Below the pieces are notes generated by a model. The model was not told the DNA's origin. It saw only the letters and a list, made by a program, of their open reading frames with translations, and searched no databases. DNA of 64,000 bases, taken from Pseudoalteromonas prydzensis (lineage in GTDB: Bacteria > Pseudomonadota > Gammaproteobacteria > Enterobacterales > Alteromonadaceae). This document shows positions 8,743-18,643 of the stretch, piece by piece. Location of the stretch: the NCBI RefSeq assembly GCF_001661495.1, contig NZ_BDDT01000003.1:186001-250000 (forward strand), read 5' to 3'. Numbering within the stretch: the first letter of the stretch is position 1; each line of letters begins with the position of its first letter. A program made the translations under genes and the position numbers.

Positions 8743-11700
8743 ATGCCTTTAATGCGATGGCTCAGTGTCGTAATGTTAAGTTTTTTGATCACGGCGTGTG
8801 GTGGCGGTGGAACACTTCAAAAAGAAGGTGGAACGGTTGGTGGTGAAGAGAATGCAGAATACACTATTACCGTTCAAGGTTTTTCTGTTAGTACCGGTGA
8901 ACAAGCAAATCAGGTAGCAAATGAAACGCCGCTGGAACTCAGAGCTAAGGTGATGAAAAATGGCGCGGCTGTTGCTAATCAGCGGGTTGCGTTTACATTA
9001 GTCGATAATATCGGTTCACTAAACCCTTCTTCTGGTTCCGCCTTGACAGACAGTGATGGTCTAGCACGTATTCAACTCTTTGCTGGCACCACTGCAGGGG
9101 CAGGTCAAGTCACAGCAACCTTTACTGGGGAAGAGCAATCTTATTCAGCTACCTTTGCATTTACCTCAGCTGGAGATGGCGGAGATACCAGTGTCGTTGG
9201 AACTTATGCCCTTAATTTACAAATACTGGATCAGTCTGGAGCTGCTTTTACAGAAGTAAACCCAGTGAGTAAAAATAATAAAGGGGTGGTAACCGCAACG
9301 CTTACAGAAAGTGGCGTTCCACTTGCTGGACAGCTGATAAGTTTTACAGCGAACTTTACCGGTAAGATAACCCCTGAATTAGGCACTGCGCTGACTAATG
9401 AAAATGGTATTGCTAAAGTTACACTCAGCAGCGGTACGTTAAAAGGGGCTGGGCAAGTTATAGCGAGTTATCAGCCTGAAAATAGTGATGCGGTAACTAA
9501 GGTGCTTGGCTTCATTTCCAGTGGCGATGACGCGTCAATTGCTACTGCTGTTGCAAGTGTAGATGTTAAACTTTTGAAAGGCTGTAATGACGGTTGGGAT
9601 ACTAACCGAAGCTCAGTATCCTTAGAGTCAACTTATCTTACGTCTGGTTGTGTTGAAGTAAACCAGTTTTCATCAGAAGAATTGATAGATGTTTTAGTTA
9701 AAGTAACAGATACAAGTTCAGGTGACGGTTTTGCAGGTATTATTAGCGAAGCAACCACTGATCTAGGCAGTTTGTTACCAGAATCTGGAAAAGCGTTAAC
9801 TGATAACTTTGGTTTTGCTTTATTAAAACTACAACCAGGCGCCAACAGTGGTGCCGGTGAAATTACTGCAACGGCTAAATCAGCTGACAATAAAAAAGCG
9901 TTTGAAATTGCGACTGCTGATCTAACCGTTACTATTAATAATGGCTTATATAATAAACTTGATGCTGATGGCAACATTATAGCAGATGAGTTTATTCCAC
10001 TGGCAGCAGGTGCTACGACTGTAATCACGGTTAAAATTTTCGACTCAGAAGGCAACTTGGTTGTTTCAAATCTCGATGTAGAATTTACCTCTGGCTGTGT
10101 TCAGAATGAGTTATCTGTCATGGATACCAGTACTACGAGTATAAGTGGTGTAGCAACGGCTACGTATCGTACAAATGGCTGTAGCGCTGCACAAGGAGAT
10201 ACGATAACTGCAACAGTACTAACTGGTGGAGCGCCAGTTGTAAAAACAGTCAATATCCCAGTTTCAAGTGCGGCAATAGAATCCATAGAATTTGTTGATG
10301 CGACAGAATCAGTTATAGCACTGAAGAGCACGGGTGGTCAGTCACGCTCAGAAACCTCTGAAATAACATTTAAACTAAAAGATAAAATTGGCAAAGTAGT
10401 GCCAAGTAAACGAATCGATTTTCGCTTAAGTGCAGAAAATGGCGGTATTAGTTTATCCCATGACCGCGTTTTCACGGATGCAGACGGTTTAGCACGAGTA
10501 CAAATAAATGCCGGTTTTGTTCCAGCTGCTGTGCGAGTGCAAGCTTGCTTTATTCCGGATGAACAAATACCTGAAAACCAAGCCGATGATATTACATGTT
10601 GGCAGGATGTTTACCTTGAATGTCAAAAAGATCCTGCAGTACGTGATAAAACGGCATCGTGTCCACAAGGTGAGATGTCGTTAGTTGCGCTAGACAATCA
10701 AGTTATCTCAGTCTCTGATTTAGTATCTATTAGTTCTGGTCTGCCCGATGGTAATAGTTTTACTGCTGCTGCTGATGTTATTAATATTGAAGCGCTAGAT
10801 TATGTTGGTGTTTTAAATGAGATTTCAGTGTATTTGGCGGATCATTTTAATAATCCTGTGCCTGATGGTACTGCAGTCTACTTAACAACAGAAGGTGGAG
10901 CTGTTGGCACGCTAGATGGTGAACAATTTAACCCGCAATTAGAATGTCGTACTCTTGATGGAAAATGTAGTGCGCAGTGGAGAAGTCAAAATCCTAAACC
11001 ATTTTCGCAATCGAAGTGGGGGAATGAAGTTAGCTCTATAAACCCAAAAACTAACGCGATAAATTGCGATTTATATATGGGAAGTACAGCAGCGCCTTGT
11101 TTAGCTGGGATTTTAAATAATAGGCAGAGCCCGCTAGGTGTGCCATTAGGTGGTCGAGTAACTGTACTTGCAACTGCGAAAGGGCAAGAGTCGTTTATTG
11201 ATATTAATGGTAATGGCCGATTCGATACCAATGAATACTACAGCGGCTATGATTTACCAGAAGCGTTTGTCGATCATAACGAAAATGGTATTTACGACGG
11301 CCTCGCTGGTATCTATGACCCTATTAACGCGCAAACAGTTAAAGGTGCTCGTTTTTGTAATGAGGGGGATGCAAGCAATCCATGTAGCCCAACGAATACA
11401 AATGGCGCGCATTTAGAGGAAAGCTTTGATATTGACCAAAATGCTATGCATACCTTAGCTGATGGCAAGTACAATGGATTGTTGTGTACAGAAGATGCAA
11501 CCACACCTGCACCAGGAGCTTCGTTTGCAAGCTTATGTACGAAAGATTTAATTGATGTTCGTGATTCATTTGTCATTGTCATGTCAGGAAGCACAGTATA
11601 TAGCCGCTTTGTCGTTACAAAATCAGAGTTGGAAAATCAATTTGCAAGTTCATTAAATGAATTTGAAGTTGATAACACAGGTGCACCAATTTTGGATGGT

Positions 11701-12168
11701 AATGGAAATACTATATTGACAGCTAATGCTGTTCAGTTGGCATTGGACATTCAAAGTTGTAGCTCGATTTATGCAGAGGCTGGAAATTCAGCTACTAGTT
11801 TAGTTGTCGCATTAGATCCTACAGATGATACAAACTACTGTGATTTGGGTACCATTGATCTGAGTCCTTCAGCAGTTGACGGTAACGAACTTGAGGCATT
11901 ATCTTTTGCATTGTATTACTCTGATCGGTATAACAATCCAATACCTTCAGGTACAGCTGTTTCAATTAGTTCAGATAATGGTAAATACAGTGGTATAGAT
12001 GGATTTGCAATGCTGGAAAGTGCAGCAACAGCAGCACATTCAATTCCACTTTCGATCAGTCGTGAGACTGAACCAAATAAAAGTCAAAGTGGCTTTTTAT
12101 CAGTGAGCTTCACTACACCTAGAGAAGTTGAAACGGTCGCACAACTGGCAATTAAAGACGCTGGTTAA
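8743..12168 (+). CDS. Large Ig-like (Big-1 type) domain lipoprotein with EF-hand-like loops
   Basis: The 1141-residue product has a lipoprotein signal ending in LITAC (Cys19) and a glycine run. Residues about 40-260 contain two tandem invasin/intimin-like Ig domains with repeated ALTDSDGLARIQL and GAGQVTATF patterns; further, more divergent copies follow near 310-390 and 500-600. DINGNGRFDTNE at 820-831 is a canonical 12-residue EF-hand calcium loop, and DHNENGIYD at 844-852 is a second partial one. Paired cysteines are frequent in the C-terminal half. I infer an outer-membrane-anchored surface protein; adhesion is possible but not shown. The ribosome-binding site AGGGAGAGGG is strong. Neighbours give no further clue. 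Confidence 0.82.
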   Translation: MPLMRWLSVVMLSFLITACGGGGTLQKEGGTVGGEENAEYTITVQGFSVSTGEQANQVANETPLELRAKVMKNGAAVANQRVAFTLVDNIGSLNPSSGSALTDSDGLARIQLFAGTTAGAGQVTATFTGEEQSYSATFAFTSAGDGGDTSVVGTYALNLQILDQSGAAFTEVNPVSKNNKGVVTATLTESGVPLAGQLISFTANFTGKITPELGTALTNENGIAKVTLSSGTLKGAGQVIASYQPENSDAVTKVLGFISSGDDASIATAVASVDVKLLKGCNDGWDTNRSSVSLESTYLTSGCVEVNQFSSEELIDVLVKVTDTSSGDGFAGIISEATTDLGSLLPESGKALTDNFGFALLKLQPGANSGAGEITATAKSADNKKAFEIATADLTVTINNGLYNKLDADGNIIADEFIPLAAGATTVITVKIFDSEGNLVVSNLDVEFTSGCVQNELSVMDTSTTSISGVATATYRTNGCSAAQGDTITATVLTGGAPVVKTVNIPVSSAAIESIEFVDATESVIALKSTGGQSRSETSEITFKLKDKIGKVVPSKRIDFRLSAENGGISLSHDRVFTDADGLARVQINAGFVPAAVRVQACFIPDEQIPENQADDITCWQDVYLECQKDPAVRDKTASCPQGEMSLVALDNQVISVSDLVSISSGLPDGNSFTAAADVINIEALDYVGVLNEISVYLADHFNNPVPDGTAVYLTTEGGAVGTLDGEQFNPQLECRTLDGKCSAQWRSQNPKPFSQSKWGNEVSSINPKTNAINCDLYMGSTAAPCLAGILNNRQSPLGVPLGGRVTVLATAKGQESFIDINGNGRFDTNEYYSGYDLPEAFVDHNENGIYDGLAGIYDPINAQTVKGARFCNEGDASNPCSPTNTNGAHLEESFDIDQNAMHTLADGKYNGLLCTEDATTPAPGASFASLCTKDLIDVRDSFVIVMSGSTVYSRFVVTKSELENQFASSLNEFEVDNTGAPILDGNGNTILTANAVQLALDIQSCSSIYAEAGNSATSLVVALDPTDDTNYCDLGTIDLSPSAVDGNELEALSFALYYSDRYNNPIPSGTAVSISSDNGKYSGIDGFAMLESAATAAHSIPLSISRETEPNKSQSGFLSVSFTTPREVETVAQLAIKDAG

Positions 12169-12194
12169 TTTTAAGCGAACCAGTATAAATTAAT

Positions 12195-12222
12195 AAATGC
12201 CAACCTTAAGGTTGGCATTTTT
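12195..12222 (+). terminator. Rho-independent terminator after the Ig-like lipoprotein gene
   Basis: AAATGCCAACC and GGTTGGCATTT flank TTAA, a perfect 26-base palindrome, followed by T residues. Confidence 0.9.
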
Positions 12223-12427
12223 GTTGCTATTCTATATATTCCACTGCAAATACCGAAAAACATCGTTTTGTCTAAATTAACGGCAATAATTGTTTAATTA
12301 ATCATTAAAAACAGAAAAGTTTGTATTAAAAGCTTGTAACAATTGGTGTTTGTAGATATACCTATAAATATTCGCGCCCGTAAATGGGCAAAACACATTT
12401 AAAATACTTGGTTAGAAATAGGCAACT

Positions 12428-15130
12428 ATGGGCAAATCGCTAGTAATTGTAGAGTCTCCTGCTAAGGCTAAAACAATTAATAAATATTTAGGAAACGATT
12501 TTATCGTCAAGTCCTCTATTGGGCATGTACGAGATCTTCCTACCTCCGGTTCAGGCAAAACCAAAACGGCTGCTGTAAAAACACCTGCAGAAGTGCGAAA
12601 AATGGCACCAGAAGAAAAGGCCGCGTACAAAAAACAGCGTGATTATACTAATCTAGTTGCTCGAATGGGGATTGATCCAGAGCAAGGTTGGCAGCCACAT
12701 TACGAAGTATTACCAGGTAAAGAAAAAGTTGTTCAAGAATTACAAAAGCTTGCTGAAAATGCTGACCAAATCTATCTCGCAACGGATTTGGATAGAGAAG
12801 GGGAAGCAATAGCTTGGCACCTGCAAGAGATCATTGGTGGCGAGCCAGAAAAATATAAACGCGTAGTATTTAACGAGATCACTAAAAATGCCATTCAGGC
12901 TGCCTTTGAAGCACCTGGAGAGCTAAATACCGACATGGTCTATGCCCAGCAGACTCGTCGCTTTTTAGACCGTGTGGTTGGTTTTATGGTGTCGCCATTA
13001 TTATGGGCTAAAGTTGCCCGCGGTTTATCGGCTGGACGCGTACAGTCTGTTGCAGTACGTTTATTGGTGGAGCGTGAGCGCGAGATCAAAGCATTTATCC
13101 CTGAGGAATTCTGGGATATTCATGCGGATGTCAAAAATTCTGAATCTAACCTTCGTTTAGAAGTCGTTAAACAAGGCGATAAAGCCTTTAAACCAGTTAA
13201 CCAAGCCCAAGCTATGGCTGCAACTGCAGTACTAGAAAAGGCTGAATATAAAGTTGTCAGTGTAGAAGAAAAGCCAAGTAAAAGTCGCCCTAGTGCGCCA
13301 CTTATTACTTCAACTATGCAACAAGCTGCCAGTACTCGCTTAGGCTATGGTGTTAAAAAGACCATGATGTTAGCACAACGTTTGTATGAAGCCGGTTACA
13401 TCACTTATATGCGTACTGACTCGACGAATTTGTCGAAAGATGCGGTGGCTATGTGTCGTGATTATGTAAACGAGCAATACGGCGATAAGTATTTACCGAA
13501 AGAGCCTGTTAATTATAGTTCAAAAGGAAATGCACAAGAGGCGCATGAAGCAATTCGTCCTTCAAGTGTTACGGTATTGTCTGGTCATTTAGATGGCGTA
13601 GACCCTGATGCGAAAAAACTTTATGAGCTAATTTGGCGCCAATTTGTTGCCTGTCAGATGGTTGCTGCGGAATATGATTTAACAACCTTAACTGTGAATG
13701 CCGCTGATTTTCAGCTCAAAGCGAAAGGGCGTGTGTTACGTTTTGATGGTTGGACTCGAGTACAACCTGCAGTGCGTAAGAAGAATGAAGAAGACCAATC
13801 TTTGCCAGCAATAACAGAAGGCGAGATATTAAGCCTTGTTGAGCTTGACCCTAAACAGCACTTTACTAAGCCGCCGGCGCGCTTTAGTGAAGCGAGTTTA
13901 GTTAAAGAGCTTGAAAAACGAGGTATTGGCCGTCCATCTACGTATGCGTCAATTATCTCAACGATTCAAGATCGTGGTTATGTGCGCGTTGAAAACCGCC
14001 GGTTCTTTGCAGAAAAAATGGGTGAGATTGTTACGGATAGATTAGTTGAGAACTTTACTGATCTGATGAACTTTGACTTTACTGCAAAAATGGAAGGTCG
14101 CTTAGATGACATCGCTGAAGGCGAGCGAGTCTGGACTCAAGTACTTGATAAATTTTACGCTGATTTTTCTACGCAATTGACTTTAGCCAGTGGCGAAGAA
14201 GAAGAAGGGGGGATGCGTAAAAATGAAATGGTTGAAACCGACATTGACTGCCCAACTTGTGGTAGAAAAATGGGTATTCGCACTGCCTCAACGGGGGTAT
14301 TCTTAGGGTGTACGGGTTATAACTTACCGCCTAAAGAACGTTGTACTACAACCATGAATTTAGTGTCAGGTGACGAAGCAGTTGCAGCTGATGTGGAAGA
14401 TGTTGAAACCGAAACATTAATGCAAATGAAGCGTTGCCCAATATGTGAAACGGCAATGGATTCGTACCTTATAGACGAAACTCGCAAATTACATGTCTGT
14501 GGTAACAACCCTGCTTGTAAGGGTTATGTAGTTGAGCAGGGCACGTTTAAAATCAAAGGTTATGATGGCCCTATCATTGAATGTGATAAGTGTTCATCAG
14601 ATATGCAGCTTAAGTCAGGTCGTTTTGGTAAATATTTTGGCTGTAGTAATGATGAATGTAAGAACACTCGTAAATTACTACGTAATGGTGAAGCTGCGCC
14701 GCCAAAAGAAGATCCAGTCCAGTTACCTGAACTTGAATGTGAAAAATCGGATGCATACTTTGTGCTACGTGACGGTGCTGCTGGTATTTTCTTAGCAGCG
14801 AATACTTTCCCTAAATCACGCGAAACTCGCGCCCCTAAAGTGGAAGAGTTACAACGTTTTAGAGATCGGATTTCACCTAAGTTTTATTACCTTGCGGATG
14901 CACCAGTAAAAGATCCTGATGGTAACTTAGCAATTGTTCGTTATAGTCGTAAGAATAAAGAACAATATGTAATGACTGAGGTTGACGGTAAGGCAACTGG
15001 TTGGACTGCACATTATAATGCAGGAAAGTGGGTTGAAGAGGCGAAGAAGAAAGCTGCACCTAAAAAGAAAGCAGCGGACAAAAAAGCAACGCCTAAAAAA
15101 GCAACTAAAGCCAAAAAAGACGCTGAGTAA
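12428..15130 (+). CDS. topA: DNA topoisomerase I (type IA) with lysine-rich C-terminal tail
   Basis: The enzyme relaxes negative supercoils by single-strand passage. At 900 residues it is somewhat longer than E. coli TopA (865). The TOPRIM domain ([10 protein letters not shown], then [13 protein letters not shown]) is followed by the catalytic core with Tyr327 in [11 protein letters not shown]-terminal four-cysteine zinc-ribbon repeats begin near residue 599 (CPTCGRKMG...) and recur near 660 and 710. The last 30 residues are a Lys/Ala/Pro tail resembling histone H1, absent from E. coli TopA; mycobacterial TopA has a comparable basic tail. The ATG follows a modest AGG. Two hairpin terminators lie downstream. 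Confidence 0.97.
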   Translation: MGKSLVIVESPAKAKTINKYLGNDFIVKSSIGHVRDLPTSGSGKTKTAAVKTPAEVRKMAPEEKAAYKKQRDYTNLVARMGIDPEQGWQPHYEVLPGKEKVVQELQKLAENADQIYLATDLDREGEAIAWHLQEIIGGEPEKYKRVVFNEITKNAIQAAFEAPGELNTDMVYAQQTRRFLDRVVGFMVSPLLWAKVARGLSAGRVQSVAVRLLVEREREIKAFIPEEFWDIHADVKNSESNLRLEVVKQGDKAFKPVNQAQAMAATAVLEKAEYKVVSVEEKPSKSRPSAPLITSTMQQAASTRLGYGVKKTMMLAQRLYEAGYITYMRTDSTNLSKDAVAMCRDYVNEQYGDKYLPKEPVNYSSKGNAQEAHEAIRPSSVTVLSGHLDGVDPDAKKLYELIWRQFVACQMVAAEYDLTTLTVNAADFQLKAKGRVLRFDGWTRVQPAVRKKNEEDQSLPAITEGEILSLVELDPKQHFTKPPARFSEASLVKELEKRGIGRPSTYASIISTIQDRGYVRVENRRFFAEKMGEIVTDRLVENFTDLMNFDFTAKMEGRLDDIAEGERVWTQVLDKFYADFSTQLTLASGEEEEGGMRKNEMVETDIDCPTCGRKMGIRTASTGVFLGCTGYNLPPKERCTTTMNLVSGDEAVAADVEDVETETLMQMKRCPICETAMDSYLIDETRKLHVCGNNPACKGYVVEQGTFKIKGYDGPIIECDKCSSDMQLKSGRFGKYFGCSNDECKNTRKLLRNGEAAPPKEDPVQLPELECEKSDAYFVLRDGAAGIFLAANTFPKSRETRAPKVEELQRFRDRISPKFYYLADAPVKDPDGNLAIVRYSRKNKEQYVMTEVDGKATGWTAHYNAGKWVEEAKKKAAPKKKAADKKATPKKATKAKKDAE

Positions 15131-15133
15131 GCT

Positions 15134-15165
15134 AACCGCAAATACCTAGGTTATTTGTGGTTTTT
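15134..15165 (+). terminator. First hairpin terminator after topA
   Basis: AACCGCAAATA...TTATTTGTGGTT forms an imperfect stem around CCTAGG, followed by TTTTT. It begins four bases after the topA stop. Confidence 0.7.
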
Positions 15166-15171
15166 CAAGTC

Positions 15172-15217
15172 AAAAAAAACCGGAATGCACACCCTTGTGT
15201 CATCCCGGTTTTTTTAT
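15172..15217. terminator. Bidirectional terminator between topA and the small periplasmic protein gene
   Basis: An A-tract, ACCGG(G)ATG arms around CACACCCTTGTG, then a T-tract allow termination from both sides. Confidence 0.85.
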
Positions 15218-15246
15218 ATCAAAATTTCGCAATGGCAATTTTGAGA

Positions 15247-15489
15247 TTAAATATTTACGTCAGTGACCTTTTTGTAGCCTTCAGACTCAAGCTCATCATT
15301 AACGCATTTTAAAACGTATGGCTTAAGCTCTTCATTGCTGATGTCGTCGTCTTTAGCCCAGTTTAGACACATTTCTGTGTATTCTTTAATTGTTTCGGCT
15401 GAAGCGTCAACAGCATCATCTGCAACTGCAAATGTTGTATAAACAGCAAACAGAGGTGCGACGATAAGTGTTAGCAATGCTTTTTTCAT
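15247..15489 (-). CDS. Small exported protein, function unknown
   Basis: I start at the internal ATG at 15489 (MKKALLTLIVAPLF), because AGGAATGAACG stands just before it and a signal peptide follows directly; the longer frame to 15597 adds 36 unlikely residues. The 80-residue precursor has a signal peptide with probable cleavage after FAVA (about residue 20). The mature part is acidic, about 60 residues, with two cysteines (EMCLNW and VLKCVN) that could form a disulfide. I do not recognise a named family. It shares a terminator with topA and is otherwise alone. Confidence 0.72.
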   Translation of the reverse strand: MKKALLTLIVAPLFAVYTTFAVADDAVDASAETIKEYTEMCLNWAKDDDISNEELKPYVLKCVNDELESEGYKKVTDVNI

Positions 15490-15706
15490 TCGTTCATTCC
15501 TAAAAAAGTAGTGACAATTGTTTTTTATAGTTAAAAACAAGAGTGTTCCAATCAAGCAAGACGCTGTTGGTAAGTGGATTTTTAAACGAAATGACAATAA
15601 AAGATAACGAAATATTTTTATCGTAAAGACAAATATAATGTAATTTAACTAGGGTAGTCATTTTATAAAATGCTATCTTAGTGGACTAACTATTTTAGGA
15701 ACAAAT

Positions 15707-16255
15707 ATGTCTCACAGCCAACCACCAGAAATTAAGCCGCGTACTGCATCTAAATTAGAACAATTTGTTGAAAGCTGTATTTTTCGGGCCCGATGGTTAC
15801 TTGCCCCTTTTTTTATTGGCTTGCTTGTTGCCATCGTACTGCTACTGTTAAAATTTTTTAAATACCTGTTTCATATGGCAGTTAATACATTTAATGCCAC
15901 TAATGAGCAGTTATTAGTAGGAATATTAACCCTCGTTGATACCGCATTACTGGCAGGCTTATTGTTGATCATTATTTTTAGTGGCTATGAAAATTTCGTT
16001 TCTAAGCTCAATATAGGGAATCATGAAGATCGCCCAGCATGGATGGGGAAGGTAGGTTTTTCTGGCCTAAAAATGAAATTGATTAGTGCGATTGTCGCTA
16101 TTTCAGCGGTAGAGCTATTAAAAGTATTTATTAGTTCAACTAGTCACAGCAGTGATGAGTTATTGTGGAAGGTGATTATCCACGTTACTTTTGTTATTTC
16201 AGGCGTGATGTTTGCCTTGACTGATTTTATTAATAGTAAAACACACAACCATTAA
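15707..16255 (+). CDS. UPF0114 (YqhA) family inner-membrane protein
   Basis: The 182-residue protein matches E. coli YqhA (164 aa) over its length: FxxRWLLAP, LALLKFFxxLxH, LVDTALLAGLLxIIIFSGYENFVSKL and the final HVTFVISGVMFALTD are family hallmarks. It has four membrane segments at roughly 27-53, 68-95, 123-142 and 149-170. The function of the family is unknown. The N-terminal 18 residues are an extension compared with YqhA. TTAGGA upstream of the ATG is a good ribosome-binding site. It stands alone, convergent with the ABC permease gene. Confidence 0.9.
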   Translation: MSHSQPPEIKPRTASKLEQFVESCIFRARWLLAPFFIGLLVAIVLLLLKFFKYLFHMAVNTFNATNEQLLVGILTLVDTALLAGLLLIIIFSGYENFVSKLNIGNHEDRPAWMGKVGFSGLKMKLISAIVAISAVELLKVFISSTSHSSDELLWKVIIHVTFVISGVMFALTDFINSKTHNH

Positions 16256-16256
16256 A

Positions 16257-16288
16257 AAGGCAGCGAGACAAAGGCTCGCTGCTTGTTT
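16257..16288 (+). terminator. Terminator after the UPF0114 gene
   Basis: GCAGCGAG pairs with CTCGCTGC around a seven-base loop, followed by TTGTTT. Confidence 0.75.
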
Positions 16289-16321
16289 AAATTGTTAAAA
16301 CGTAGGTGAGCCGATTAATTA

Positions 16322-17530
16322 TCAGGCCTTAGAATTAAATATACTTTGCCACATCACTTTTAGGCTCGGCTCTTTTGCATACATATTCATACCCATTTTA
16401 AAAGTGCGCGCGGCAAAAATACGTAAGTAATAAAAGCAAATGATGCTTAATAATAGTGATAGCAGCGGTTGCCAAAATGAAAGTTCAACTACCGACATGC
16501 GTACCGGCATTACGGCAAATGCAGTAATAGGCAAGTAGCTAAGTGCAATAGTTAAAATACTATTTGGTGATTCTATAACAAAAAAAGCAATAGCAATCGG
16601 AGCTAGCGGAAGCATCATTAAAGCGCTTTTACTGCTGTGGTTAGGGTCATCAATTCCAGCTGCAACAGCGGCCATAAATGCGGCGCAGATGCTAAGTCCA
16701 GCAATCGCAAAGGCAAAAAACCAAGGCAGCAATGACCAATTCACAAAATGTAAATCAAGCGCTTGTTGTTTAATCACCACAGTAAAAAACAGCATAGATA
16801 ATACAATCGACAATAGCGTGCTAAGCATGGTTTTGACTGCAAGCAATATTTGCCCCAGTAACTTTCCATCGATCCATGTTTGCGCCGTCATAGTCGCCAG
16901 CAATTGCTCGGTGACACGGTTTTGTTTTTCGCCAGTTATACTTACAAACAGCTGACCAAATACGCCAAACATTGCAACAAAGAGTAATATCAATACCCCA
17001 AATGCGGTGTATGTCTGACTGCGATCAGCTTGATTTTTCAAAAGCTCATCAAGTACTTTATGCTCAATTGCAATATTTTTAGTTAACCCTAGCAGCTGTT
17101 GCTCGCTTAAGCCTAAACTATCAAATTGAGTTTGTTGCAATTGTGCTGTGAGGAGCGATTGCAATGACGTTTGCCATGCAGATTTCACCGCGGTTATTAA
17201 GGTATAAGTATGTGTTGCTTGGTCAAATTCAAGCACGCCGTCATACTCAGTATCTTCAGCTAAATTTGCAATGATGGCGGTCAAGTCATCGTGTTTGGTA
17301 AATTTAAATTGCGTTGCTGTCGGCTCTGTTTTTATGCTAAACGGCTGATTACTTGCTAAATGATAGCTGTCTTCTAACTGATTGCTCGCAGTGGCAAACA
17401 GATAAATAACCCCAGCAATGGCGAGCATGATCAACTTTGAAATGATCTCTTGTTTAAGTTTGAAAAAGTGTAAGAATTCCCATTTAGCAACAGTCCATAA
17501 CTGTTGTTGAGTTAATGCTGATTTACTCAT
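16322..17530 (-). CDS. ABC-2 type exporter permease (NatB-like)
   Basis: The 402-residue permease has the ABC-2/NatB layout: one N-terminal membrane segment (about 31-48), a large extracytoplasmic domain (about 50-175), then five or more membrane segments from about 178 to 372. GEKQNRVTEQLLA after the second segment is the coupling-helix region typical of NatB and related permeases. Its ATG overlaps the stop of the ATPase gene by four bases, so translation is coupled and the two form one transporter. The substrate is unknown; sodium export is known for Bacillus NatAB but should not be assumed. Confidence 0.88.
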   Translation of the reverse strand: MSKSALTQQQLWTVAKWEFLHFFKLKQEIISKLIMLAIAGVIYLFATASNQLEDSYHLASNQPFSIKTEPTATQFKFTKHDDLTAIIANLAEDTEYDGVLEFDQATHTYTLITAVKSAWQTSLQSLLTAQLQQTQFDSLGLSEQQLLGLTKNIAIEHKVLDELLKNQADRSQTYTAFGVLILLFVAMFGVFGQLFVSITGEKQNRVTEQLLATMTAQTWIDGKLLGQILLAVKTMLSTLLSIVLSMLFFTVVIKQQALDLHFVNWSLLPWFFAFAIAGLSICAAFMAAVAAGIDDPNHSSKSALMMLPLAPIAIAFFVIESPNSILTIALSYLPITAFAVMPVRMSVVELSFWQPLLSLLLSIICFYYLRIFAARTFKMGMNMYAKEPSLKVMWQSIFNSKA

Positions 17531-18465
17531 AGTGTTGTCCCTTGCACTCGTTGCGCGTTATGCTCGGCAACCGCGTGTAAATAAATTGCATGCAGTGATT
17601 GAGCTTGATTTTTAAACTCACACACTTCGCCAATAGTTAGTAACTGAGAGAGCAATTGATTAAGCGATTGCTGCTCTGTCAATGTAATGGCTAATTGATG
17701 ATCTTGTATGTGCTCTACGCAATACGTTTCATTCAGCTGGCTAATGGTTTGCGACGTCAGCGCTTCTTTAAAAGCGACGTGAATGATTTTACTCTGTGCA
17801 TTTGCGAGTATGTCACTTAGTTTGCCATATAATACACTTTCACCTTGGTTTAACAGCAATACCCGATCAGCGAGTTTTTCTACCATGGCCATTTGGTGGG
17901 CGCTTAAAATAACGGTCATTCCTTGTTTTCTTAATTGGGCTAAAAACTCAACAACTAATTCTTGGTTAATTGGATCTAGACCAGAAAAAGGCTCATCCAA
18001 AATCACCCATTTAGGCTTATGTAAAATAGCCGTGATCAATTGGATTTTTTGCTGATTCCCTTTTGAGAGTGATTTTAGAGGATCGTTTAAGCGCTCAGTT
18101 AAATTAAACTTGCCTAACCAATAGGCACATCGCTGCGTAAATTCGCTATCTTTTACGCCGTGTAATGCAGCAAAAAATTGTAGATTTTGTTTTAGTGTTT
18201 TTTCTGGGTAGAGGCCACGATCCTCTGGTAAATATCCAAGTAAGTGAGCTGGGATTGACTTATAAGTGTGTCCATCATCAGTCAGTTCAATGGAGCCGCT
18301 GTTTGGGCTGGAAAAGCCAACAAGCATTTTGACTAACGATGATTTACCCGCACCATTGGGGCCAAGCAGAGCAAAAATTTCTCCCGCTTGCACCTCAAAA
18401 GAGAGTTTATTCACGGCCACAACGTTTTGGTGGCGTTTCACAAGATTATTAATGATTAAAGACAT
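17527..18465 (-). CDS. ABC transporter ATPase, partner of the ABC-2 permease
   Basis: A single nucleotide-binding domain of the NatA/CcmA type fills residues 1-220: Walker A GPNGAGKSS (35-43), Q-loop region LPEDRGLYP, signature LSKGNQQKI with Lys-Gly where most have Gly-Gly, Walker B WVILDEP, and the switch His in LSAHQ. The last 90 residues form the C-terminal extension typical of this family. AGGGAA precedes the ATG. It is the first gene of the two-gene unit and diverges from the sigma-54 activator gene at 18644. Confidence 0.92.
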   Translation of the reverse strand: MSLIINNLVKRHQNVVAVNKLSFEVQAGEIFALLGPNGAGKSSLVKMLVGFSSPNSGSIELTDDGHTYKSIPAHLLGYLPEDRGLYPEKTLKQNLQFFAALHGVKDSEFTQRCAYWLGKFNLTERLNDPLKSLSKGNQQKIQLITAILHKPKWVILDEPFSGLDPINQELVVEFLAQLRKQGMTVILSAHQMAMVEKLADRVLLLNQGESVLYGKLSDILANAQSKIIHVAFKEALTSQTISQLNETYCVEHIQDHQLAITLTEQQSLNQLLSQLLTIGEVCEFKNQAQSLHAIYLHAVAEHNAQRVQGTTL

Positions 18466-18612
18466 GTGTTCCCTACATTGTTTTTTCTTATCTTAATAGT
18501 TAAAAGCTATTTATGTAACCACTTATATTGTAAGTAAAGATGTATACAACCAATGCTAGCCCAAGGTAGTAAATTCAGCGTTTCACAGCGGCTCAATATC
18601 AAGGCATAATGA

Positions 18613-18628
18613 TCGTGATATTTCGCGA
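18613..18628. promoter_or_regulatory. 16-bp dyad upstream of the activator gene (autoregulatory candidate)
   Basis: TCGTGATATTTCGCGA differs at one position from the copy at 20057-20072. It ends 15 bases before the activator ATG, a place where binding would block initiation, so negative autoregulation is my inference. Confidence 0.55.
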
Positions 18629-18643
18629 ATTTGGTCTAGTGTA

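Noticed and set aside
9633..10055. 140-codon minus-strand frame over the Ig-like lipoprotein gene
   Set aside because: Composition (Ser, Pro, Ala, Val) reflects the reverse of a repetitive coding strand; no start signal.
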